This document shows positions 1-11,560 of a stretch of 64,000 nucleotides of DNA, in pieces. Positions within the stretch are counted from its first letter, which is position 1. Each line of letters opens with the position of its first letter. The notes beneath the pieces were generated by a model, which worked only from the letters and a program-made list of their open reading frames with translations, was not told the DNA's origin and ran no database searches. The translations under genes and the position numbers were made by a program. Origin of the DNA: Cristatella mucedo (lineage: Eukaryota; Bryozoa; Phylactolaemata; Cristatellidae); assembly GCA_009760855.2 (NCBI GenBank), contig WPIO01000020.1, positions 4,661,501 through 4,725,500 of the forward strand, read 5' to 3'.

Positions 1-584
1 CGCTATCCATTGATTAGTGATTGCAAGGCAGAAAATTTCTTCGTCGAACAATTGTACTTTCACAGCTTCAATGTCATTTATCGTATCGAGTACTACGATA
101 TAAAAATCAAAGAGGTTTTTAGTATCCGTTGGTGCATTTCTTTTGAGGCATAGCAGACCTACCAGATGGCCGTAGCAGGTCAGCTGCGAAACTGAATCGT
201 AGTTGAGCTGCCATCGCCTGGCTTCTTTCCACGCTCCGGTCAATTGACCTTTAGTGGCTGGTTTAAGGGCCACGACGGATCGCTGTTCGTTTAGCCTCGT
301 GATGATGCTGGGACTCGCCGTAGAACTATCTCGATAAGCGACGCCAATGTGTTCGAAGATGTCTTTTAACTGATCACTACCGTCTAATGGCTCTCCAGCC
401 ATAAGTAAATCTCCATCGTCGTTACAGATTCTAATGCCTTGGAGGCCACAGGCAAACGCAATAATGTTGGGACTCAATAGTACTAAGTCGTGGCACTGGA
501 AATCGAGATGGACTATTCGGTAGCCAGTATCAGATGCTTTATGAAGATCGCTGCCTTCACTGTCATCTCCATGAGGATGTAGCT
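1..584 (-). CDS. Gene 1 last exon (partial), tandem paralogue family of unknown function
   Basis: The minus strand is open from 584 to the window edge with no stop, so the C-terminal part lies outside. The protein is clearly homologous to gene 3 (34561-35477): both share a C-x-D-L motif, an AFACG core, GIRICNDDGD, KGQLTGAWKE, RRWQLNYDSV and QLTCY. The exon is opened by a pyrimidine-rich acceptor ending CAG just above 584 and starts in phase 1, which fits the 7-nt exon 1 at 8922-8928 (reading Met-Ala-Glu). An alternative in-phase acceptor lies at 641/642 and would add 19 residues, mostly hydrophobic. I do not recognise the family. Function is unknown; no signal peptide is predicted with the main acceptor. 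That this is a real exon is strongly supported by conservation; the exact N-terminus is inference. Confidence 0.72.
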
Positions 585-1562
585 CTGAGTGAATAAAACG
601 AAAAGCAAATATAAAGATTATGAATACTAACACATCTAGCTCTGTAGCTGAGTAAAAAAGAGGCGCAGAGAAACATCTGGTATTTACAAGGAAAGCGTTC
701 CTGCTTGAGCTCAGTAAGTGAGACTCCAGTCGCCTAGGTCAATAAGTTAAGGAATGTTAGCTAGTTCAATGTGCAGACACAAAGAGAGAGAATTTTAAAT
801 AAAATCTTCGTAAACATGCGTTTAATCAAACCAAAAAACATTTTCTGTTTCACTCTAAAAGCTCTAAAGTGGGAGAGATTGCAATAGTAATCATCTAGGA
901 GGAGCCTGAATCGATTATCGTTCATACACGCCTCCATTTCTGACCACTGTCGCGTAACCACAACGTACCCCCTTATTATATCACTGGAAAACGTTGTGCA
1001 AGAAATTATTTTTTAACTAGGTTACTTGCTCTGGGATTTTAGATTTTCAGAATTCTAAATGGAACAAACTAGATACAGTGGCAGAGGAGCCAATTTTTTC
1101 ATATTTAGCGAGGGAAAGACGAAATATTGTTGATAAATGGTAGCATACAATTATAGAGCGTATTTTTAAATATAAAAAATTCACAAACCGCATGTGCCTA
1201 CGCCGTATGTTACATCTAAGTCGCGTAAAAAAGATGAACACAATCCGTTTTGTTTCAGCATTTGCGAGGTTCTAGTGACTGGTTCAAAGTTGGCTTATTC
1301 GTGATGGCACTGAATATCGCTGTTCACCGTATTTTACTCTTTGACACAATGCATGTCAAATCTAACCGTGTTATGCTCGCTGAAACAGAGCATTTTCCAC
1401 CAAGAATTCGGTCTAGGTTCCTTGTCAGCATATGTACAATTTCAGTAGAAGATTAAGTTGGCTCAAGTTCTCCCTGTTACTGTGCGAATGTGGAAAGGAC
1501 GGAATTTCTCGCTTTAATTAACAGAAATTTTACATACTACTACGGAGTCAGCATTCATGTGA

Positions 1563-1720
1563 GTGTATACAGACCTTATCGGGAATGCAGATTTTGGTAA
1601 GGTCTCTCTGCTTGGTTTACTTGATCTTGCTTCAGCAGTTTACACTATTGATCAACAAAACGTTCTCGAGAGCCTTTCATTTCGATTGGACTTCAATGGC
1701 ACTGATGCTGCTAAGCTACC
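1563..1720 (+). mobile_element. L2-like subfamily A fragment, reverse transcriptase core
   Basis: The translation contains a degenerate version of the RT block of the element at 57508-58833: GNADFGKVSLL for RNADMGRVSLL, then a decayed LLDLSAAFDTIDH. Only about 50 codons remain before homology ends. It is joined to a subfamily B fragment downstream. Confidence 0.6.
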
Positions 1721-1744
1721 ATCGCCATCTGCTCGGACTATGGA

Positions 1745-2540
1745 TGACGTGTTCGAAAGCTACCTAAATTTCGAATACTTCGCCAAGAAGACTGCTTTTG
1801 CAGCTAGCCATCACTTCCGATCTCCATCTGAGATTAGGTACTGTCTTCAACTGTGGCTTACAAAAGATTTAGCTAGCTCCTTAGATTTGTTTCGGCTGGA
1901 TTGTTGTAATTCCTTTTTGGCTGGGCTAGTGATGAAAACCACTAGGTCACTGCAGCTGGTATGAATATGCCTGCAAGACTAGTTTGGAAATCTCCGAAGT
2001 TTGACCACGTGTCTGATTTTCTAGAAGAGCTAAGATGGCTGTCGGCTGATCAACGAATACATGAGAAATTTCTCACACTGACGCCCAAGACCCACCATGG
2101 CTGGCTCCTTCCTTCATACCTAGCTGAACTGTTGAACCAGTTTCGGCCTCCCTATGCCCTCAGTTCCTGTATGGAAAATGAACTGTCTGTTCCGTTCCTC
2201 CAATTAAAGAACATTGGCCACATATGGTTTTACCCTCCAGGTCCTAGACAGTGGAACTCACTTCCACGACTCTTATCAACGACAACTACTCTCCCGCTAA
2301 TGTCTTGGCTGATAATTTCACACCGACCTGAGCTGCTATTTCCATGCTAGTCACTACTCAAACTACTCTGCTGACCTTGCTATGCTTCCCAAATTTTTCT
2401 GCTGTCTGAAATTAAGTCGTCTCACGGCTACCGAATTCATACCAAAAGCCGCCCAGTGAGCTGAAGAAAACTCTCCAGCGGAACGCCCACATTATCTTTC
2501 CGGCTTTTTGGAGTTACAGACGAAGGTAAACTACATAATA
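1745..2540 (+). mobile_element. L2-like subfamily B 3' fragment, decayed
   Basis: Two overlapping frames give the RT C-terminal region: ASHHFRSPSEIR, then LDCCNSFLAGL, MNMPARLVWKSPKF, SYLAELLNQFRPP and a degenerate version of GPRLWNSLP. These match the subfamily B copies at 42395-43160 and 62516-64000. The 3' end near 2510-2540 resembles the B untranslated end (ggagttacagacgaaggta). It carries a stop and a frame change, so it is dead. Confidence 0.65.
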
Positions 2541-2569
2541 TTAACAGCAATGCAATGGTGAGACCCTTA

Positions 2570-3420
2570 TCTCAGTGGGCGACGCTAAACTATTGATTTG
2601 GACCCTGAAATATTGTTTTGAACGGATAAAGATTGTCAGTGCAACAAGAGAATTATTGCGTGTCTCCATGCTTGGTCAACTTCTAGTCACAGTTTATCAT
2701 CTTACCTATGTTACATTCAATGGGAATATAATTTTTCACTTCTATGCTGATGACGCTAAGTGATGCCGTCGAATTTTGTAATCCTTGCCTTCTACATACT
2801 AAAATATCCCAGTTTCCATGCTGAAGTTATTGCGGACATTCAATTTTGGATGGCAGCAAATGTGCTCGAAATGAACGCTGATACATTCAACTTACTGGTT
2901 ACTGATGAACATAGTATGGCTGAGAAATTTGAAAGCCTAAAACTAAAAATAGGCCCTGCCAGCATATCTCCTGTTTAATCCGCCCGAAATCTAGGTGCCC
3001 AGTTCCCATGTGACACACTAGACGACACTATGTGCTCCACAGTCAGTTCATATTACTTTCAGCTACGTAACATCGCTACAATTCAGTCCTGCTTAGACAT
3101 GGATACTACATCCTCATTGGACCAAGCATTGGTGACATCTCGTCTCGGTAACTGCATCTTTCTGCTTGTTGGTGTACCGGTTGTGCTATCAGTCGTTTAC
3201 GTTTAGTGCACAAATCTGCAACTAGGCTTTTCTGTTGTAAAAATCGCAGTTGCCACATAACTACAGCTCTTGCCGACCTGCACTTGCTCCCAATGTAACT
3301 GCGTATCGACTTTAAGGTTTTGTCACTCACTCTCCCTTCATTATGTGGCTCCAGCCTACCTATCAGAACTGCAACCAAACGAGGCTAAGCATCATAAAGG
3401 CACTATACACAGGAATTATA
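2570..3420 (+). mobile_element. L2-like subfamily A fragment, decayed RT and C-terminus
   Basis: The translation shows SMLGQLLVTVYHL, then HFYADDAK, the RT catalytic YADD box. Downstream come WMAANVLEMNADTFNLLV and LKIGPASISPV, then a C-terminal region with stops. The order matches the subfamily A element at 55789-59042. Several stops and frame changes are present. Confidence 0.6.
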
Positions 3421-4574
3421 TAAATTATAAATTACCAATATTTCATTCATGGTCAGTAAATTAAGATTGATAAGACTCAAATTTCATGCAATCGATACTA
3501 AGAGGAGATTCCAATCCCATGCCTCGTGTTACTCAATCGTTTGCTGCGCCCTCGCAATAGTGTTTAATTTGAGATTTCACCTTTCAGGAGATTTGGCCAC
3601 AATGAGTGGTGTTTGATGTTCGTAGCTTCCTTTAGCTCTTAACAGAGGCGACCGAAAAAAAGCACACTGCACTCGTAGCTCTCTGGCCTATTACAGAATG
3701 ATCTTCTGAAAATCCAAATTCTCGTGAATATGATATGCAGAAACCAATTTATTTGGGACTTGTGAAGGGCCTGTCTGTTGCTTAGTTGACTGCCGGTTAG
3801 GAGATTACGTGCATATGGTATTCTGAACACTTCGAGCTGTGTCCCCGTGTGTCAGGGCCGAGACTGTAGATTCGCTTGCTGTTAGCAACTTCAAAACTAG
3901 TAATGATCATGCATGCATGTTTATAATCAATGTGGCAGTTGCTTTCACCGTTTGTAAATTAGTCTTTCACTAGCAAAACCAAGTCATAGCCCTTTTCTGG
4001 AGGCTCAGACGCCTCGCTTTCCCAGCCACAGGTCTCAAGCCACATCCAGTTCATTATCATTGTCTAGCCCTGCTGCGAATCGCTCTATCGTAGCCGTCAG
4101 GCCTGCTATAGCCCCGTCGGCCAATTTAACTCCGAACTTGGGAATTCGCGAAATATGCACAATAAGCCGCAAGTAACACATAACAAACTTAGTGACAACA
4201 GTATTGACGCATTCTCTTCAATCAAAACCTAGCTGAAATTGACTAATTGCCGGAACTTAATCGAAGCTATCCTGACAGGCTTCTATTCCGTCCATATCGA
4301 TTAAGCAATGAAACTAGGAGTCGTAATTGTTGAAATTATCTACCTCAATTTCAAGACCCTCTTGCGTTCTCACGAAAAGTTCCTGAGTTCTTCCTTTGAG
4401 TTCATCCGATAATAAGCGGATGCTGTGTACAGTAATTTGTCACCCCAGGTACTAATTCCTCATATGATTCCGACGTATGGAGACGTTCTGATTTAGTGAG
4501 CGATAAATGAATATTTACTCGTTAGTGCTGGTGTTAACATTAATTTTCATAATTTCACCAACGCCTTGGGCAGA

Positions 4575-5030
4575 CGTTTCTTAAGTGACTGACTCGTTAT
4601 CTCTCACGGCTCATGTGCAAAAAGTAAGTAAAAATAAGAGAAAAACCGTTAAACACAACGAAGTTTCTTCCACTAGTGCATGCTGTTATATCCTACCTAT
4701 ATGTCGTACGAACCTAAAATCCTGTGGAGACCTTACCTTTAGTTCCTATGCAAACTCTCTAAGACTGGAACTCACCCCAACTGACGTGACAACATCCTCT
4801 GTCTTGACGTTTAAAAAGATACTAAACACGCAACTGATGGTTTCACCATTCACCAGGTCCAACTAATTTGTCCTGCAAATGTTATGCGTCATGATATTGA
4901 GCTTGCTACAACTAACCATATTTACATGCTGACGCTGATAATTTTACTTCCTATCACATAATGCTTGTTAACATTCGCAAGTTAACATTAACCATTTTAT
5001 CCTGCTTCGTCGTCTGAATATACGTAAAGT
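4575..5030 (+). mobile_element. Old L2-like subfamily A 3' end, interrupted by the hAT transposon
   Basis: A short piece of endonuclease-like sequence (TDSLSLTAHV) is joined to an RT C-terminus reading RTNLKSCGD and TFKKILNTQL. A subfamily A 3' untranslated segment follows. The tail motif gtaaagtgcctagac is cut at 5038 by the hAT element and resumes at 7766 (atatatttatctctctcttggtgc), which fits the A tail when the hAT and one target duplication are removed. Confidence 0.6.
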
Positions 5031-5038
5031 GCCTAGAC
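5031..5038 (+). repeat. hAT target-site duplication, left (gcctagac)
   Basis: The 8-bp word gcctagac lies immediately outside the left terminus (CAGGG) and is repeated exactly at 7758-7765 outside the right terminus. Eight-base duplications are the rule for hAT transposons. Confidence 0.9.
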
Positions 5039-5433
5039 CAGGGATTTCCAGCACGTGGCCCGCGTGCCACAACCCGACCCGCCGAGGTCTTCTATGCGGC
5101 CCGCAACGTTATCCCAAAAATAGTTGTCACTCCATGTTTTTCGTTAATTTTTAATCATTACAAACGGCGATATAAGGCGCTGTGATGTACTTCACGCGTG
5201 CGTGAAGCGTGAAGGTGTCCGAATGGCTATTTTCGCGTGAAGGTAAGCGAATCGATTTATTTTGCTAGCCTTCATGTGAACATTTTGGCGTGAAGGGGTA
5301 ACATATTTGTGCTACAGCGGCGCCATTACGATCACATTTATAACGCTTCAGCAAGCGGAATTAACTGTTTCACACTGCGGATAGAAAAAACAGCCGTTTC
5401 TCAGCTGCTGCTGCACGAGCTGGAATCAATCAG

Positions 5434-5547
5434 GTAGGTTTTTCAAAAAAAAGGCATATTTCTCAACTTACTTACTAATACTAAAATATTGCTGTGATAA
5501 AATATAAATTAATCAATTCGTAACTTATCTGTTTTTTTATTTCACAG
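5434..5547 (+). other. Putative 114-nt intron in the hAT 5' leader
   Basis: A donor CAG|GTAGG at 5434 and an acceptor ttatttcacag ending at 5547 (after a T-rich tract) bracket a short AT-rich stretch. The ATG of the transposase follows the acceptor by six bases. This is inference from splice consensus only. Confidence 0.4.
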
Positions 5548-5553
5548 AGAAAA

Positions 5554-7355
5554 ATGGCGGCAACTGTGAATACTAGCAAAAAACAAAAAATTGACGCAGA
5601 AGAAAGACTTTTCAAAGCATCTTGGACTGTTGACTATTTTGTAATGGTACGCTTCGGTACGATAATGTGCCTAATATGCCATGAAACAATTGCCGTTGCA
5701 AAGGAGTACAATGTTAAGCGACATTTTACAACAAAGCATTGCGACAGGTACAACAGCCTGACTGGTCAACTTCGAATTGATCGCGTGAACTCGTTGAAAC
5801 AGAGCGTCATTGGACAGCAGTCATTGTTTGCAGCAGTCAGCAGCAAGTCTGAGGCTTCAACCGAAGTAAGTTTTTTAATAGCAGAAGCTATAGCTAAGCG
5901 GGGGGGGGGGAAGCGTTTTCCGATGGTGAATTTGTTAAGGAATGCCTCAGGCTGTTCACTGGTGTGTTAAGTCCAGGAAAGAAGTCAGAAGTAAAGAAAG
6001 TCAGTCTTTCTCATCAAGCGGTTGCGAGAAGAGTTGACGAGCTCGCATCCAACATAGAAGAAAGTCTCACGAAAAGACTTGCTGAATGCGAATTTTATTC
6101 TCTAGCGCTCGACGCAAGCACGGACAATAGCGATACGGCTCAACTGTTGGTGTTTGTACGCGGAGTCACAGGAAAGTTTGTCATAATCGAAGAACTGTTG
6201 GATATATGTTCAATGAAAGGCACTACAACGGGGACGGATATTTTGGATCAGGTCAAAAGGGTCCTCACAAAATTTAATCTTCCTGAAACTAAATTGATTG
6301 GTTTAACCACAGACGGAGCCCCTTCAATGACAGGTAGACACAATGGATTTGTATCTTTAATGGTAAAATCAGTACCTCACAAAATTGTCAGTCATCACTG
6401 CATCATCAACCAAGAACAGCTATGTGCAAAGGTCTTGAGCATGCGACATGTAATGGACTATATAGTTTCAACAGTCAATGTGATAAGGTCTCGTGCGCTA
6501 AACCACAGAAAATTTCAGGCTTTACTTGAAGAGTTGGGATCAGATCATTGTGATATTATTTATTTCTGCCAAGTCCGTTGGCTAAGTAGGGCAAACACAT
6601 TAGCCAGGTTTTGGTCACTTCGGGACGAAATAACATTTATGACAGAAAAGGGAAAAGATGTTGGCTTCCTCGATGACCAGCAGTGGCTGAATGACTTGGC
6701 TCTTTTGGTGGACATGACCAAACATCTTGCAGATCTTAATGTCAAACTCCAAGGTAAGGATCAACTGCTCCATAAAATGTATGAGTGTGTTGTCGCGTTT
6801 GTGCAAAAGCTGAAACTTTTCCAGAAACACTTAGACCAGAAGAAACTGTTACATTTCACAACACTAGCAACAAGATCGCCTGAAACGCTGGCTCATATGA
6901 AGTACTCCACTCTTGTTAGCAAATATGTTGATGAATTCGAAGAGAGTTTTCAGGATTTCCAGCAACATGCGGATGACATGAACATGATTAGTAATCCATT
7001 TAGTATTGATCGCTCTGATGCACCTGATGAATTTCAACTCGAACTAATCGAAATTCATAATGACAGCAATTTAAAAACTGCTTATGATCAGCATGACTTT
7101 GTTACCTTTTACAAGCAGTATGTTTCATCAGAGTCTTTTCCTAACCTAGCCAAACATTCTCGCAGGTATATTGCACTTTTTGGCAGCCCATATTGCTGTG
7201 AACAGCTTTTTTCCAGACTGAAAAATGTGAAAATAAAGACTCGATCCGTTCTCACAGATGAACATTTATCAGGAATCCTTAGAATTGCCACATCCACTGT
7301 TGCAGCAGATGTCGAATTTTTATGCAAACAGAAACATTGCCAAATATCTCATTGA
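5554..7355 (+). pseudogene. hAT transposase (BED finger), one frameshift
   Basis: The transposase cuts and pastes the surrounding element. The first frame (5554-5970) has an N-terminal BED-type finger: CLICHE near residue 45, then KRHFTTKHC. The second frame (5964-7355, 463 residues) carries the RNase-H-like core: LALDAST (first acidic residue), TTDGAPSMTG (second), VRWLSR, and near the C-terminus CEQLFSRLKNVKIK with the catalytic Glu and the dimerisation segment. The frames meet at an 11-G run, 5900-5910; continuing in the other frame just after the run recovers conserved hAT sequence, so a one-base indel explains the break. It could be a real mutation or a homopolymer sequencing error. It is most like the transposases behind vertebrate ZBED5/GTF2IRD2-type genes. 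Confidence 0.88.
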
Positions 7356-7757
7356 TGCCTGCAGTGCAGAAGACATTGAATACCTGTGGTATTTAATTAA
7401 TCCGAAGACATTATTATTATGTGAGTCCTTGTCATGTAATTTTGTAAGTTTTATAAGTTTCCGTCTTTATGTTATTAAAATAAAAATCCAAAAGTAAAAG
7501 ATTGGCCATAATATCAATCGATTTATTATTCAGGACACAATATTACATTTTTATTATTTATTATTTTTAATTATAATTATGCTAAAAAATACTATTGGAT
7601 TGCGGTTTATTTATTAAGTATAATAGTAATAGTCATACTAAATTACGATCTTATTTTCTGATGCGGTCAACTACGCCAATTTACATGTGGCCCCCCCCCC
7701 CGACCTTTTAAATTTTTGAAATGTGGCCCCCCAACGCAAAAAGGTTGGACACCCCTG

Positions 7758-7765
7758 GCCTAGAC
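7758..7765 (+). repeat. hAT target-site duplication, right (gcctagac)
   Basis: This is an exact copy of 5031-5038 directly after the right terminus ...acccctg. Confidence 0.9.
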
Positions 7766-7815
7766 ATATATTTATCTCTCTCTTGGTGCTATACAATTGC
7801 AGTTTATATATTATT

Positions 7816-8345
7816 AAGTCGTGGGCACCAATGCTCTCCCTTTGAGTCATCATTCTATGGCTCCAGCCTATCTGTCAGATATACTACCCCATCAGGCTAA
7901 GCATCGTACCACCTGCTTTTCGGAATCCGACAGTCTAGAAATACCTCATACAAACCTTAAATCCTTCGGAGACCGTGCATTTAGTTCATATGCTCCCAAA
8001 GCCTGGAACTCCCTCCTGACCTGCGTCAGAACATCCCCTGACCTGACCACATTCAAAAGGAACCTAAAAACACACCTATTTAGGACAGCATTTAGTGGGT
8101 CCCTGTGATTCGTCCTTGATGTGCTTATGCGTGCTGACACTGTGCATGCTGCCACTAGCCACATTTGCATGCTGACCCTGTGCATGTCACCCCTAACCAT
8201 ATTATTCATTTCGTTTGTTTTTCAAGCATGATTTTACTTACCATTCAATTGCATTTCACTTTACAGCAAATGTAAAGCGCCTAGAGAGAGATTAAGTTCT
8301 CTGAGGGCGCTTTATCAAGTGAATTATTATTATTATTATTATTAT
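7816..8345 (+). mobile_element. L2-like subfamily A 3' fragment (type A2)
   Basis: The frame 7821-8108 reads the conserved RT C-terminus: HSMAPAYLSDILPHQAKHRTT, NLKSFGDRAFSSYAPKAWNSL, then TFKRNLKTHLFRTAFSGSL and a stop. The 3' untranslated region and hairpin tail follow (aaagcgcc ... ggcgcttt), ending in (ATT)n at about 8328-8345. It is 5'-truncated, as usual for non-LTR insertions, and appears young. Confidence 0.85.
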
Positions 8346-8921
8346 CGTGCTATTAGTACAGGGTCTGCTAAATTTTTTGTAGACATTTAAAGATCTTATT
8401 TATTTTTTAAAAGTAAATAACAATGATCCATATAAAAATGTATATCGGCTTGACAACATAACTCCTAATAATTGTTTTTTCATTTCTTCGTAGAAGTTCA
8501 AAAAGCTTATTCGTTCGTGGCAAGCAAATTAAGCTTTTTTTGCAGCTCTATGAAGCCAACGAATAGGGCTTTAGAAAAGCCACGCTGGTACACCACAAGA
8601 ACTCGCTGTGCACCGATACCTCACTGCAAAGCGACAGGAAATGCCAAAGACGCCTGTAAAATTAAATATTTACAGCCAACAGTGGTGTATGAGTTACCGC
8701 TGTTTTTATTACATTTTGCACTAAAGCTCACAAGCATTACGAGCCTAACCGCGGTCGCTTACTCGCTTTCCTTCTCTCACGGGTTAATAGCTTAGTATGT
8801 CCTAATGACCGTTAAGTGACTAAATTGACCGTGGACACGACTAGCCCACAAGTTCAAAACTACGTTGTAAGAGCAAGATAATAAGATAGGGTTAATTTTA
8901 GAGTGCCGAGAATGAACTTAC

Positions 8922-8928
8922 CAGCCAT
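8922..8928 (-). CDS. Gene 1 first coding exon (ATGGCTG, 7 coding nt)
   Basis: Read on the minus strand the sequence is ATGGCTG followed at once by the donor GTAAGTTC. It leaves phase 1 (Met-Ala-G|), exactly what the acceptor at 584 needs. The same arrangement recurs upstream of genes 2, 3 and 4. The leader upstream shares blocks with gene 2 (a ccggttcg block and an acggtccgttgc block) and is alignable with gene 3 over several hundred bases. The true 5' end of the exon is not visible. Confidence 0.6.
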
Positions 8929-9055
8929 TATCTGCCGGTTCGCACTAGCTTAGGTCGGAAGCTCAACGGTCCGTTGCCAAGTTCCAACTTCTCGAGTTAA
9001 CGTCGCAGGGCTGGCGAGGTAACAGCTCTGTCCAATCAGACTAACCCAATAAAGC

Positions 9056-9061
9056 CACGTG
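9056..9061. promoter_or_regulatory. CACGTG (E-box-like) upstream of gene 1
   Basis: The palindrome lies 128 bp upstream of the gene 1 ATG. The corresponding site in gene 3 is at almost the same distance (132 bp) in an alignable context. Its role is inferred from conservation only. Confidence 0.35.
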
Positions 9062-9330
9062 CTCAAGACTCATGTCAGACCGCGCTTGCTACTTGGTGAA
9101 TATCTCCAAAGCGAGGCTAGCGAATAACTAGTTCTCCCAGCCTATTGATTGACCTAGAGTATAATTCGCAGGAACAAACTGAAGTGGTTTTTAGAATGCA
9201 CGCCAACCACGAATGTATTGAATAGACAGAGTGAAGCTCCGAGCGAATCCAGCTTTTTCGCCGGCACATACTGTCACGATTCACATACCCTCTCACCTTC
9301 CCAGCTGCGCCCCACAGCTCCACTAAGATT

Positions 9331-10418
9331 ATTACAAACACGGTGTGCGGCTTTCACGCTCGGTCAGAATTGGGCCGCAGTTGCAGCGCTCGCAACGGCG
9401 AGAGATAGTCTCAGCCGCCTCGTGACGAATACTTGTGACGCCTGTACCTTGTTTCACGACCACGGCAGGGACTTGTAGGTGCTTCACCAAAGCACCACAC
9501 GTAGGCCAAAAGTAAGAGAAACAAGGCAGTGGTGAAGAGCGTTTGTACCTTAACATATTACGTCATATCCGTAGTGTCGGCAAGCCTATGCGACAGCAGC
9601 TGAGGGCTGCCGTTCGACAGTGGCAATGATGGACAAAAATGGCTCTGGCCTAGAGCTCAAACTACCTCCGACGTTAGTGCCAAGTCTGGTATTTTCAACT
9701 ATCTACTCATCCCATTGCGCCGGCTTTTATACGGCCTCAGCAAAGGTTATCGCACAGTCACACAATTTTAGGTAATTATTGTCTGCCACAATCTGGCTGA
9801 TTCAGTTGGCACCGCCGTTTCATTGCATCCATCCTCCATCAATAAAGGTCGTAATCAGCTGTGGAAAACCTAGAAACCAATGGGCTACCGTATGTGTTAA
9901 GTTTTTTCCACACCAACTCACCAGGCTCTACAAAAATCGCTACCGAGGATTTTTGTCTTTTTTGAACTATCGCTGTGGTCGTCTTGGAGCTCACCTTCCT
10001 CGCATACAAACGTCGTAAAAATGAGCAGAACCCCAACGCGTCTCCAGAAACCTCCTTTAATAATTTTAGATCTTCAGCACTTTCCTTGGCTGGGAGCAGA
10101 CAATTGCTGCAGTGTTACCTTAGCACCGCGTTTCCCCAAAAATAAAACACGGCCTTATATTAATCTCAATTAAAAAAATCAAAGTAGGCCTTATTTTTCT
10201 CGCGTGCAAAAATCTGCATTTATTCACGAATGAAAATCAGTTTTTATTCCTGAGCAAACACCTATTTTTGTCAAAAATAGTCGCATAATTTCATAGAAAG
10301 TCTGTATAAATCTCCAAAACCTTACTTTCTGCCTTAATTTATTGTGACGAAATTTTTCGTCGAACCGTTGCCACAGTATCGTAAGTCTGGCAATAGAGCT
10401 GCCCATCAATAAGCACGC
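9331..10418. other. Spacer without recognisable features
   Basis: Several short open frames exist on both strands (for example 9332-9556 and 9779-10018), but none shows a family motif, repeat or splice context. I see no transposon end here. Confidence 0.4.
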
Positions 10419-11350
10419 AATAATAATAATACTAGTAATGCGGTTGATAAAGCGCCATCAAAGAACTCAATCTCTTTCTAGGCGTTTTAAATTTGTTGCA
10501 AAGGAAACAAGTGTTGAATGGTTAGTAAAATCGTGCTTGATAAACGACATGACATGAATAACATGGTTAGGGGTGATATGTGCAAGGTCAGAATGCAAGT
10601 CCGGTTAGTGGCAGCATGCACAGTGTCAGCACGCATAAGGACATGAAGGACGAATCACAGGGACCCACTAACTGCTGTCCTAAATAGGTGTGTTGTTTTG
10701 AGTTCTTTTTAAATGCGGTCAAGTCAGGAGATGTTGTGACGCAAGTCGGGATTGAGTTCCAGGCTTTGGGAGCATACGAACTAAATGCATGTTCGCCAAA
10801 GGATTTGAGGTTTGTACGAGGTATTGGTGAACTGTTGGATTACGAAAAGCGGGTGGTACGATTTGTGGCCTGGTGGGGGAGTAGATCTGGGAAATAGGCT
10901 GGAGCCAAATAATGAAGTGACCTAAAAGTGAGTGACAAAACCTTGAAGTCGATCCAGTGCTTGACTGGTAGCCAGTGCAGGTCGGCGAGAAGTGGTGTGA
11001 TGTAGCACTTGAAATACTCATGACAGACAAGATTAGCTGCCGAGTTTTGCACTAGCTGTAAGCGCCTGATTGCACATGCCGGTAGGCCAGCAAGCAGTGA
11101 GTTACAGAAGTCAAGACGGAGCGTTACATATGCATAAACCAACTGAGATGTGGGATCCTTATATATCCTTATCTAAACATGCCCGAATTTTAGTAAAAGT
11201 ATGGATCTGAAAGTAGGCAGACTTGATTGTGGAGCTGATTTGGTTGTCTAACGAGAGGTCAGTTAGGACTATGACACCTAGATTTCGAGCTGATTCAACA
11301 GGAGATATGCTGGCAGAGTCAATTTTGAGCGTTAGCCTTTTCAATAACAT
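10419..11350 (-). mobile_element. L2-like subfamily A 3' fragment
   Basis: On the minus strand the fragment ends in an (AAT)n run at 10419-10431 and carries the A tail (ttgataaagcgcc ... aggcg). The coding part reads LKIDSASISPVESARNLGV, LTDLSLDNQISSTIKSAYFQ, LDFCNSLLAGLPACAIRRLQL and YFPDLLPHQATNRTTRFS across changing frames. Frameshifts show it is inactive. Confidence 0.75.
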
Positions 11351-11560
11351 CTTACTGCACAAGCCCTTAGACCAGCAAGCAACCAGTACAGTAATTGAGG
11401 TGGCTGTAGCCAATTTTGACGTAGTCGTTCTGTCTCAGCGAGCCCAAATTTTCGCAACCTTATGCAGCTGAAGTAAGGGATGCCTAACCACAGAGCTGAC
11501 GTAGTAATCCGATGAAAGATCACTTTAGAAGAGGACGCCCAGATTAAAAAAAGATTCAAC
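11351..11560 (-). mobile_element. Short second L2-like RT fragment
   Basis: Next to the preceding copy, the minus strand translates to a degenerate HISSTVKSAYFQL-like stretch and LLAGLRACAVRC. This is the segment that would normally lie further 3' in the RT, so it belongs to a separate, older insertion. Confidence 0.45.

Larger units (their letters stand above)
5039..7757 (+). mobile_element. hAT transposon, nearly intact, 2.7 kb
   Basis: The left end begins CAGGGATTTCCAGCACGTGG. The right end read on the minus strand begins CAGGGGTGTCCAACC, giving imperfect terminal inverted repeats with the CAGGG start typical of Charlie-type hAT elements. Both ends contain GGCC-rich subterminal stretches. 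The element is flanked by the perfect 8-bp duplication gcctagac. It encodes one BED-finger transposase in two frames (5554-7355). It lies in intron 1 of gene 1, on the opposite strand, within the 3' tail of an older L2-like element. The terminal symmetry is modest, so whether a transposase could still mobilise it is unclear. Confidence 0.92.
585..8921 (-). other. Intron of gene 1 (about 8.3 kb)
   Basis: This is the interval between the 7-nt coding exon and the last exon. It is packed with L2-like fragments and a hAT transposon. The stretch 760-1240 aligns with the matching part of intron 3 (35650-36260). I see no gene in 1240-1560, 3420-4570 or 8346-8560; small open frames there have no recognisable content. 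Additional small exons cannot be excluded. Confidence 0.5.
8560..9330 (-). repeat. Duplicated block: exon 1, leader and upstream region of gene 1 (matches 40620-41290)
   Basis: This stretch aligns collinearly with 40620-41290 around exon 1 of gene 3. Shared blocks include attgaccg(t/c)ggac, cccacaagttc(a/g)aaact, the donor and ATG, cacgtgct(c/g)aagact and the accttct(c)aac region. It includes a CACGTG motif at 9056-9061 and two CCAAT words near 9030-9050. The small open frames overlapping it (8472-8795, 9117-9341, 9218-9478) show no family features and are not called as genes. Confidence 0.55.

Noticed and set aside
7946-8209. Minus-strand frames opposite subfamily A C-termini (also 26437-26718, 46418-46699, 47634-47882)
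   Set aside because: They recur only because the sense LINE sequence is repeated; the LINE reading in the other strand carries the conserved motifs.
9218-9556. Overlapping frames as a gene divergent from gene 1
   Set aside because: No motif, no conservation of frame in the duplicated block at 41200-41290, and no splice context.
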